A stretch of 64,000 nt of DNA, taken from Candidatus Competibacteraceae bacterium (GTDB taxonomy: Bacteria > Pseudomonadota > Gammaproteobacteria > Competibacterales > Competibacteraceae). The translations under genes were made by a program, and so were the position numbers. How positions within the stretch are numbered: position 1 is the first letter of the stretch; the number at the start of each line of letters is the position of its first letter. Positions 57,426-64,000 of this stretch are shown here, piece after piece. The stretch covers positions 1 to 64,000 of the forward strand of contig JAEUPW010000169.1 in NCBI GenBank assembly GCA_016790045.1. Direction: 5' to 3'. Below the pieces are notes generated by a model. That model saw nothing but the letters and a program-made list of their open reading frames with translations. It did not search any database and was not told where the DNA came from.

Positions 57426-60155
57426 TCAGCGAGGGAGCGCGCCGCGGTTGGCGGGCGACCAGCGGTCGCGCCGGAGCACCGGTCGAGCGCCGCAGCCGTC
57501 GGCCCTGCCGCACTGGCCGGTCAGACCGCCAAGCGCCTGATTGGCGCTATCCAGGCCGCGCTGTATTTCGGTCCCGACCGAGGCGCTGGCGCGCCCGACC
57601 CAATTGCCAAAATTTTCGGCCTGACGGCGGAGATCGGGTGCGGCGGTTGCGCGTTCCACGCGCGCCGAACGCTTCGAGATGATCGTGTGGGTGGTTTGGG
57701 GATTGGGCGAGGCGGCCGACGAAACCGGCGGAACGGTTCGGCTCGGAGCGGTCGCCGGCGCGGGGTTGGGACGGCTGACCAGTTCGATGGGCGGCGCGGG
57801 CCGGGAGCGGCTAACCAGTTCTATCGGTGCCTGGGCGGGAGGCGCCGCCTTGACCGCGCCGTTGATGTTGCTGACCAGATCGATGGGCGGCAGCGGCGCG
57901 AGGCGGCGCACGGGCGAGACCGTCTGGTCCGAAGACGGGCGCGCCGCCGCGAGCTTCGGCGCAACCCGCTCGCGAACGGGCGGGGAAGCGATTTTTGATG
58001 CGGGCCGTTCGCGGGCGACCGCAGGAGCCGGTTTGGCGGGCTGTGGCGCGGGGGCGGCGGGCTTGGCGGCGCGGGCGGTCAAGCGCGCGCTGCCCGGTTG
58101 AACCGTCGCCGGTTTCGGGGCCGGTTTCGCGATCGAGACGGTCCTGGCCGGAACGGGTGCCGGGGAGAATCGGGCGGGTTCGGGCCGCGCAGGCGCTGGC
58201 GCTCTTGAACTCGACGCGCTCGTTTCGGGTTTGACGGCGAGAGTCTTGGCGACGGGCGCGGCGGTTCCGGAAGGCGGAGGATTGGCGTCCGCACCACCGG
58301 CTTCAGGCTTGGCGGGCGCGGCTTTAACGGTCTTGGCCGAATCCCCGATGAGCGCTTTTTTGGAGATCGCGGGCGGGGCGGAAGCCTCGGCCTTGCTAGC
58401 CTCGATTCGCTTGGGCGGCTCGCCGGTTTTTGACGGGGCGGCGAATCTCGGCGGTCGGGCGGGCGTTAGCCTGGACGCTCGCGCGGGCGCGGCCGGTGGA
58501 GCTTTTGCCGGAGCCGGAGCCGGGGGGTCGGTTTCAAACCCGGAGCCGGCGATTGGCGCGCTTTGTTCGGTCGGTGGGGCGTGTTCGACTCCTGTTCCAC
58601 CATCGGGTTCCGCCTCGGCCGCAGCGGTCGTCGGCGCGGGTTCCTGCCCCGCGCGCTCGCCGGCGGTCGCGGCAGTCGAATCTAAGGCCTCTGGCGGCGT
58701 GACCGGTTCGGGTGCGTTGCGCTCTGGGGTCGCGGTCGCGACGCTTTCGGAAGCCGTTTCGGTTTCGGAAGAGTCCGGAGATTTCGGCGGTTCGGGCCGA
58801 GCGGGCGCGGTTGACGCCGTGTCAAAAGCGGGCGATGACGGGGTGGGCGGGGCAGGTGGTACGATCACCAAAGGCTGCGGTTCCGGTGCGGGAGTCGAAG
58901 GCGATGCGACGGCCGGACGATCGCTCGAAACCGCAGATGAGGAAACGGCCGGAGCGGTGTTCGCGGGTTCTGAGGCTTCCTGCATCATGACCGGTCGGAC
59001 GGCCACGGCCCACGCGATGGCCGCCGCCGCCGCCGAAAAAACGAGCAGGCCGAGGACCCGGGCGGATCGAGGCCGGCGAATCGAGGATCCCGCGCGCCGG
59101 GGATGGCGGTTTGGCGGGCTATCGGGCGGCGAGGTCCACTCGTCCGGAATGACGAGCGGCGGCGGCAGATGCGGCTGATCGATCCGCGCTTCGCGCAGAA
59201 CCGCGCGGATGGCCGCACCGGAGGCGGGACGGTCGGCGGGGTCGCGCGCCAACAGCCGATCCAGCAGATCGATCAGCGGCGGCGCGACGCCGTGTTGAAC
59301 CCGTTCGGGCCGCGCCGGCACGGTCCAAAACTCGATGGCGCGCCGCACGCTTTCCCGTTCCTCCGGATTCAAGCCTTCCGATAAAGTGGATTGTCGGCCC
59401 ACGCCTTCCTGGCCGTGCAGGGTGAGCAACTGGCCGAGCCGGCGCTGGGCGGCGGTGGCGGGCGCTTCGGTCAACAAAGTGAACAGCAACAGGCCCAGCG
59501 CGTAATAGTCGGCGCGAAAATCGACCGCGTATTCGCAGCCGCGCGCGCTCCGGCGGGCCGGCAGCAACTGCTCGGGCGCCATGGTGGCGGGCGTGCCGAT
59601 AAAGGAACGGGTGCTGTCGCCGTTTTCGCGCTTGAGCGAACCGAAATCCGCCAGCTTCAGCAGCGATCCCTGAGCGCCGACCAGAATGTTGCTCAATTTG
59701 AGATCGCGATAGACGAAGCCGGCTTGATGGATGACCTCCAAACCGGTCAGAATTTGTTCGGCCCAATCCAGAATCTGGGCGAGATCGGGCGGCGGCGCGC
59801 CGGTCTGCCGCCGTTGCGCCAACCACTGGCCGAGGTTGCATTGCAGCCGTTCCAGCACCAGCACCGGCTGGCCGTCCAGTTGACCGTGATCGAGCAAGGC
59901 GACGATGTGCCGGGATTGCGCGGGCGTCAAACCGGCCAGAAAATCGATTTCCCGCTCCAGGTGGGCGCGCCAGTGACCCCGAAGGCTATTGTCCGCCTGA
60001 GACATGGCCTCGGCGTTGACGAATTTCAAAGCGACCGCCCGCCCGGCGGCATCGGCGGCGGCCCAGACCTGGCCGTAACTGCCAGCGCCCGTGGACAGGA
60101 CGGAGCCGAGCCGGTATTCGCGACCTTCAAGCACGATCCGTTCGCCGCTTTGCAT
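57426..60155 (-). CDS. Membrane-anchored Ser/Thr protein kinase with long Pro/Ala-rich tail
   Basis: A 909-residue protein. The Hanks-type kinase domain spans about residues 10-325: glycine loop GAGSYGQV (23-30), ATP-binding K44 (VALKF), catalytic loop YRDLKLSN (149-156, Tyr for the usual His), D170-F-G and APE (193-195). A basic linker leads to one membrane span (367-386). The remaining 520 residues are low-complexity, rich in Pro, Ala, Ser and Thr, with three PPI(D/E)LVS-like units near 57777-57905 and a short helical C-terminus. With the kinase inside, the tail would be outside. It is divergent from the 60255 and SEDS genes. No PASTA domains are seen; substrates are unknown. Confidence 0.88.
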   Translation of the reverse strand: MQSGERIVLEGREYRLGSVLSTGAGSYGQVWAAADAAGRAVALKFVNAEAMSQADNSLRGHWRAHLEREIDFLAGLTPAQSRHIVALLDHGQLDGQPVLVLERLQCNLGQWLAQRRQTGAPPPDLAQILDWAEQILTGLEVIHQAGFVYRDLKLSNILVGAQGSLLKLADFGSLKRENGDSTRSFIGTPATMAPEQLLPARRSARGCEYAVDFRADYYALGLLLFTLLTEAPATAAQRRLGQLLTLHGQEGVGRQSTLSEGLNPEERESVRRAIEFWTVPARPERVQHGVAPPLIDLLDRLLARDPADRPASGAAIRAVLREARIDQPHLPPPLVIPDEWTSPPDSPPNRHPRRAGSSIRRPRSARVLGLLVFSAAAAAIAWAVAVRPVMMQEASEPANTAPAVSSSAVSSDRPAVASPSTPAPEPQPLVIVPPAPPTPSSPAFDTASTAPARPEPPKSPDSSETETASESVATATPERNAPEPVTPPEALDSTAATAGERAGQEPAPTTAAAEAEPDGGTGVEHAPPTEQSAPIAGSGFETDPPAPAPAKAPPAAPARASRLTPARPPRFAAPSKTGEPPKRIEASKAEASAPPAISKKALIGDSAKTVKAAPAKPEAGGADANPPPSGTAAPVAKTLAVKPETSASSSRAPAPARPEPARFSPAPVPARTVSIAKPAPKPATVQPGSARLTARAAKPAAPAPQPAKPAPAVARERPASKIASPPVRERVAPKLAAARPSSDQTVSPVRRLAPLPPIDLVSNINGAVKAAPPAQAPIELVSRSRPAPPIELVSRPNPAPATAPSRTVPPVSSAASPNPQTTHTIISKRSARVERATAAPDLRRQAENFGNWVGRASASVGTEIQRGLDSANQALGGLTGQCGRADGCGARPVLRRDRWSPANRGALPR

Positions 60156-60204
60156 GATGGGATCTCCGGGCTGCCGTCCTCGGGATAGGCTGTCTGAGTA
60201 AACT

Positions 60205-60230
60205 AATCGCGACCGCGAGGTCAGGCGATT
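60205..60230. promoter_or_regulatory. Hairpin/palindrome in the divergent kinase-SEDS promoter region
   Basis: AATCGC (60205-60210) pairs with GCGATT (60225-60230), and inside it GACC pairs with GGTC around a GCGA loop; a two-base bulge (AG) lies on the right side. As RNA the loop would be a GNRA tetraloop, as DNA the site could be an operator for both divergent genes. It lies 50 bp upstream of the kinase start and 24 bp before the ATG at 60255. Confidence 0.4.
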
Positions 60231-60254
60231 CCGCTATTGTGTCATTATTTGCCC

Positions 60255-61385
60255 ATGGAACCCATACCGAAGCTGAACCGCGAACGCGGGCGCCAGCCGA
60301 TCGGGCCGATGCTGCTCGCCCTGGCGATCGCCGCGAGCGCCGGATTGCTGCAACGGCAGTTGGCGGCGATCTACGCCGGCCCGGCCGCCGGGGTGAAGCC
60401 CGCGGAAACGGCCGCCCGCGCCCCCCGGCGCGAAGACGCCAAGCTGTTCGCGCGAGCGACGGAAGGCGGGTTGTTGCGGCTGCAAGCCGACGGGCGGATC
60501 GCCGTGGCTCCGGCCGACCTGCCGCTGCGCCACGCCTACGCGCGCGCCCATCCCGATTTGCTGACGCCGCGTTCGGAAGGGCCGGATTGGTTGGCCGGCC
60601 TCTGGGACGGCGAAATCCGCCGCCTGCATCAGGCCCTGCATTTCAGCGCAGCGGGCCGCTACGTGCGCCAGCAAGTCGAGGCGTTCAACGCCCGCCAACT
60701 GCTGGCCGCCATCCGCTGGCGTTCGGAGACCGGGCCGCCGGGCGCTTGGACCGCCGACTGGTCGGGAGCGCCCCTGACGCTCGCCGCCCCCCTGTCGCGG
60801 GATCAGCCGTTTTTGGACGAACCTTCCGGCGGCTGGCAACCGTGGCAATGGGTGGCGCGCTGGCCCGCGCTGGAAAACCGCCCGCCGGTCCGGTTTCGCA
60901 TGACGCCGCTACGGCCGGTCCCTGCCGGCGAGCGGCTGGAATTGCAGGTGATCGGGGATGCGCCGCAAGTGGAAGGCGCGACGGTGTTGGCCAGCGAGCC
61001 TCGGTGCCGCGAGAGCGCCTTCTGCGCGGAAGCGGAGGCGGTCGCCCACCGGTTGGTGGTGCAATGGCGCGAAGGCTCGACGGGGTTGACGGTGCGCTGC
61101 GCGCCGCTCGCGGCCAGCCGGATTCCCGAACTCTGGCGTCAGCAGGTGACGCAAATCCGCCGGGAGGGCGAACGGCTGTTGTGGCGGGAACCCGCGGGCG
61201 CGGGCGCGGGCGCTAGCGCGGCGCGCCCTCCATCGACCGAATCCAAGCCGGATCGCTTTCCCGCGTTCGGGCGAGCGCATGGGCTTCCGGAGGTGGGCCA
61301 TGATCGGGCGGCGGGAGCGAATCTGGAGGGCTCGCCCGCTCGTTTGGCGGCGTCGGTGGCTCACGCGCGCTGGAAACGGCGTTAG
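60255..61385 (+). CDS. Hypothetical single-span membrane protein beside SEDS gene
   Basis: A 376-residue protein not recognised. A basic N-terminus is followed by one hydrophobic segment (residues about 19-36), so most of the chain is probably periplasmic. It has a helical part near 100-160 (GEIRRLHQALHFSAAGRYV) and a beta-rich part near 190-300 with a CRESAFC pair of cysteines. The C-terminal 60 residues are low-complexity. No penicillin-binding motifs (SxxK, SxN, KTG) are visible, so it is not an obvious transpeptidase partner. No good ribosome site precedes the ATG; an in-frame TTG at 60237 is possible. The SEDS gene starts 12 bp after its stop. Confidence 0.7.
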   Translation: MEPIPKLNRERGRQPIGPMLLALAIAASAGLLQRQLAAIYAGPAAGVKPAETAARAPRREDAKLFARATEGGLLRLQADGRIAVAPADLPLRHAYARAHPDLLTPRSEGPDWLAGLWDGEIRRLHQALHFSAAGRYVRQQVEAFNARQLLAAIRWRSETGPPGAWTADWSGAPLTLAAPLSRDQPFLDEPSGGWQPWQWVARWPALENRPPVRFRMTPLRPVPAGERLELQVIGDAPQVEGATVLASEPRCRESAFCAEAEAVAHRLVVQWREGSTGLTVRCAPLAASRIPELWRQQVTQIRREGERLLWREPAGAGAGASAARPPSTESKPDRFPAFGRAHGLPEVGHDRAAGANLEGSPARLAASVAHARWKRR

Positions 61386-61397
61386 GGAGCGTCGGCC

Positions 61398-63776
61398 ATG
61401 ACGCGGTTTTCGGCTGCCGGCGCACTTTTTGGGCTATTGGGTTTGGCGCGTCGAAATGCGTGCCTGATGATCGGGTTACTGCCGTTGCTGGGGATGTTGT
61501 GGACGGGCTATCGCGCCCCGGATTGGCTGGAGCCGCGCCGCCTGACCGTGCGCTTGGAGGCGGGCGAGTCGCTGGTCCTGGGCCGCGAAGCGCTGTGGTC
61601 CCCGCAGGCCGACCGCGAACACGTTTTGTTGCGGCGGGACGAAAAGGGCGCCTGGCGGTTGAGCAATCTTGCCGCCGCCAAACAGGTGCTTTGGCAACCG
61701 CAAGCCGAGCGCGAAGCGCGCTCGGTCCGGCTGTGGATGCTGGCCGCCGGGATCGCGTTTTCGGTCGGGACCCAAAAGTTCGAGGTGCTGGAAGCGGGGG
61801 CCGGGCGACTGATCTTGCAAAGCGCCGGGGCGCGATGGGAATACGATGGTTTCGGCCTGCGCAAAGACGGCCGCCCGCTGCCGGAATGTCGGGCGGATTG
61901 GCGGGCTCGCCTGGCCCGGCTGGGAGAAGGGCGCGCGCCGCTGCTGTCCGCGCGTCGGCCGCTGCGCCTCGGCGGCGGCGTGTATTGCGCGGATCGCTTG
62001 GGCCTGGCCGCTGTTCCCGTGGATACCGCCATCGTCGAACCGACCGGGGCGGGTTTCGCGCTCGCTCCGGGCGCGGCCGGGCGCAGCGACGGCGTACCGG
62101 TGATCGCGGCGGCCGAAACGCCGGCGGCGCAATCGATCTGGGAGCAGTCCGTGCCTCTGGCCATCGGAGATCGGCTGATCGTCGGCCGCGTTCACTATCG
62201 GGTGACGCGAACCGCGCCGGCGCTGGAACTGGCGGTGTCGGCGCGCGCGCAGCGCCGGCTGGAAGGTCCGCCTCCCGCCGATGTCGCGAGCGTCAACGTG
62301 ACCTGGGCCCGATCGGAGTGGTGGTGGCCGCCCGATCCGTCTCCCGCTGCCGCGCGCGTGGGGTCGCTGGTGCTGGCGGTTGTGGCATTCGGCGCGATCT
62401 GGGCGCTGCTGGGGCGGAATCCGGGCTCGCGAACGGTGGTGCGCTGGGGCTGGAGCGCGCTGGCGGCGGTGTTGGCCGGCGTGTGCCTGGCGATGCAGCG
62501 CGACGTGTCGGCCGTTCCGGTGCTTTGGCCGTATGGGCTCGCCTGGCCGGCGCTGCTGCTGTGCATGAGCGCCGTGCGCTCGCCTTGGAGCCGCCGGTTG
62601 ATGGCGCTCCTGCTGCTGTTGCTGGGCGGCGGGTTGGTGGCGCTGTTGCAGTTGGGGGCGGGCAGCGATGAGACGGGCTGGCAGCGTTATGGCGGCAGCG
62701 CGGCGGCTTTGGCCGGCGCGTTCGGGTGGCTGGCCTGGGCCGCGCAAAACGCTTGGCGGGGCCTGCGCCCGCTCCGCTGGCCGGACGAGCGCTGGGTTTG
62801 GTGGAGTTTGCGGGTTTTGGGCGCTGGAGCGGTGGCGCTGCTGGCCATCCAGGTGCTGGCGGGCGATGAAGGGGGGTGGGCGGGATTTCAGCCTTTCGAG
62901 CTGACCAAGCTGGTGCTGGTGGCGGCGGCGGCTCACGCGCTCGCTTTGAGGAGCCGGGCGCAGCTCCACGGCTGGAGCCGCGATAGGGCGCTGCCGTGGC
63001 TGCGCTACCTCGGTCCGTCGGTCTTGCTTGCGGCGGTTTGCAGCTTCGCTTTATGGTTCCTGCACGATTTTTCCCCGCTTCTATTATTGTTGTGCTGGGC
63101 GCTGGCGCTGGTGTGGGCCTACGTTCGCGCCCACCCGTTGCCGCTTTGGCGCCGGATCGGCCGCGTGGCGGTCCTCGGGTCGGTGGCCGCGCTGGCGCTC
63201 GGCCTGAAAGGGCTTTACCGGCAGCCGGAGGCGATCCCCCTGGCGTTTCAGGCGGATCGGGTGCGCGCCTGGGCCGCGCCGGAGGACTACCCGCACGCCG
63301 GCTACCAGCTCCGGCGCGCGCTGGAAGGCATTCGGGCCGGCGGCTGGGGCGGGTCAATTTGGCGCGAGCCGGCCAACGGCCGGTCGATGGCGGTGCCCGT
63401 GGTGGAAAGCGATTTCGCTCCGGCCTTCTTTCTGAGCCGCTACGGCGGGTTGGCAGGTTTGTTGCTGGTGGCGTTTCAGGCGGCGTTTATCGGCTTGCTC
63501 GTGATCATTGCCGAGCGCGCGCGGCGCCGGCCGAGCCCCGACGGCGCCTGGCCGACGCTGCCGGGTCGATTTTGCTACTTTTTTCTGGCCGGAGGCGCGG
63601 CCTTGCTCGCGGCGCATTTTTGGGTGTCGTGGGGCACCAACCTGGGCTTTTTGCCGGTGATGGGCCAGCCGATGCCGCTGTTGTCCGCCGCCGGCAGCCA
63701 TTTGATATTGTTCGTGCTACCGATCGTGGCGCTGGCGATCGCGATCGAGGAAAACAATCATGACCACCCATTCTGA
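61398..63776 (+). CDS. SEDS-family (FtsW/RodA/SpoVE-like) protein with extra N-terminal extracytoplasmic domain
   Basis: A 792-residue membrane protein. The C-terminal half (from about residue 318) has about ten spans and SEDS motifs: GFQPFELTKLVLV, LHDFSPLLLL, AGYQLRRALEGIRAGGWGG, VPVVESDFAPAFFLSRYGG with the presumed catalytic D672, and LPVMGQPMPLLSAAGSH. SEDS proteins polymerise peptidoglycan from lipid II. Before it lies one span (about 20-38) and an extracytoplasmic region of about 280 residues. This region begins with an FHA-like pattern (GRE at 62-64, DREH at 72-75, WRLSNL) but lacks the usual NG. Normal FtsW/RodA are 370-410 residues. It overlaps the next gene by 17 bp. Confidence 0.85.
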   Translation: MTRFSAAGALFGLLGLARRNACLMIGLLPLLGMLWTGYRAPDWLEPRRLTVRLEAGESLVLGREALWSPQADREHVLLRRDEKGAWRLSNLAAAKQVLWQPQAEREARSVRLWMLAAGIAFSVGTQKFEVLEAGAGRLILQSAGARWEYDGFGLRKDGRPLPECRADWRARLARLGEGRAPLLSARRPLRLGGGVYCADRLGLAAVPVDTAIVEPTGAGFALAPGAAGRSDGVPVIAAAETPAAQSIWEQSVPLAIGDRLIVGRVHYRVTRTAPALELAVSARAQRRLEGPPPADVASVNVTWARSEWWWPPDPSPAAARVGSLVLAVVAFGAIWALLGRNPGSRTVVRWGWSALAAVLAGVCLAMQRDVSAVPVLWPYGLAWPALLLCMSAVRSPWSRRLMALLLLLLGGGLVALLQLGAGSDETGWQRYGGSAAALAGAFGWLAWAAQNAWRGLRPLRWPDERWVWWSLRVLGAGAVALLAIQVLAGDEGGWAGFQPFELTKLVLVAAAAHALALRSRAQLHGWSRDRALPWLRYLGPSVLLAAVCSFALWFLHDFSPLLLLLCWALALVWAYVRAHPLPLWRRIGRVAVLGSVAALALGLKGLYRQPEAIPLAFQADRVRAWAAPEDYPHAGYQLRRALEGIRAGGWGGSIWREPANGRSMAVPVVESDFAPAFFLSRYGGLAGLLLVAFQAAFIGLLVIIAERARRRPSPDGAWPTLPGRFCYFFLAGGAALLAAHFWVSWGTNLGFLPVMGQPMPLLSAAGSHLILFVLPIVALAIAIEENNHDHPF

Positions 63777-64000
63777 GACCTTGCTCGTGTCCGATTACGT
63801 GATCTGCGCGACCCTGCGCAAGGTGTCGGACGTGTTCAACGCCGCGCTGCTGTGGGAGCGGGTGCGCGGCGGCCAGGAAGGCGTTTTTCTGCTGGAGGCG
63901 CTCAAGCGCCACCCCCGGCTTCCCTTCGGCCGCCAGCGCCAGGAAACCTGTTACAGCCACGTCGTCGTCCGCATTCCCGAAAAGGATTATCTCCGCGACG
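63760..64000 (+). CDS. Unidentified protein, C-terminus outside window
   Basis: The ATG at 63760 overlaps the end of the SEDS gene by 17 bp, with GAGG nine bases upstream, so translation is probably coupled. Eighty residues are visible, starting MTTHSETLLVSDYVICATLR, with mixed charge and no signal peptide or membrane span. No domain is recognised. Its position makes it a likely member of the kinase-SEDS cluster. Confidence 0.65.
   Translation, partial: MTTHSETLLVSDYVICATLRKVSDVFNAALLWERVRGGQEGVFLLEALKRHPRLPFGRQRQETCYSHVVVRIPEKDYLRD

Noticed and set aside
58231-59178. Plus-strand open frame rich in Gly/Ala/Ser opposite the kinase tail
   Set aside because: It is the complement of Pro/Ala codons in the kinase gene; the composition follows from that.

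Overview
The window is a high-GC stretch of a gammaproteobacterial chromosome. Gene content and order are classic for the class: mutL-miaA-hfq-hflX-hflK-hflC, hisZ-purA, rnr-rlmB, glnD-map facing rpsB-tsf-pyrH-frr-uppS-cdsA-dxr-rseP-bamA-skp-lpxD-fabZ-lpxA-lpxB, and gcvR divergent from dapA-bamC. HisZ, an endonuclease-type MutL and a PEP-CTERM-type exopolysaccharide export cluster point to an environmental lineage away from the enterics, perhaps near Chromatiales/Competibacteraceae. That placement is inference from gene content only.

Layout. 1-3.2 kb: yeaH and prkA, a stress-kinase operon on the minus strand with a good sigma-54-like promoter upstream. 3.2-9.2 kb: a PerM-like permease, a small secreted six-cysteine repeat protein, then cardiolipin synthase, PIN-PhoH and gcvR on the minus strand. 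9.3-24.4 kb: a long plus-strand run of lysine synthesis, outer-membrane assembly, mismatch repair, tRNA modification, Hfq/Hfl, histidine/purine and RNA-processing genes, interrupted by a minus-strand tRNA-Leu(CAG). 24.4-28.8 kb: a minus-strand ABC exporter with an AttH-like partner. 28.9-35.1 kb: a five-gene exopolysaccharide export/regulation cluster of the XrtA (PEP-CTERM) type with no glycosyltransferases or exosortase beside it. 35.2-39.8 kb: a CoA-transferase and GntP-type permease divergent from a LysR regulator. 39.8-57.3 kb: the glnD-map / rpsB-to-lpxB block for translation, isoprenoid and phospholipid synthesis, outer-membrane assembly and lipid A.

The part least explained by known operons is 57.4-64.0 kb. 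A membrane-anchored Ser/Thr protein kinase with a very long Pro/Ala-rich extracytoplasmic tail is divergent from three overlapping or tightly spaced plus-strand genes: an unknown single-span membrane protein, a 792-residue SEDS-family (FtsW/RodA-like) protein carrying an extra ~280-residue extracytoplasmic N-terminal region with a weak FHA-like motif, and an unknown ORF that runs off the window. A hairpin with a GCGA loop lies in the shared promoter region. The grouping recalls the actinobacterial pknA/pknB-rodA-pbpA neighbourhood and is the best candidate for a poorly described system here. The functional link is inferred, not shown.
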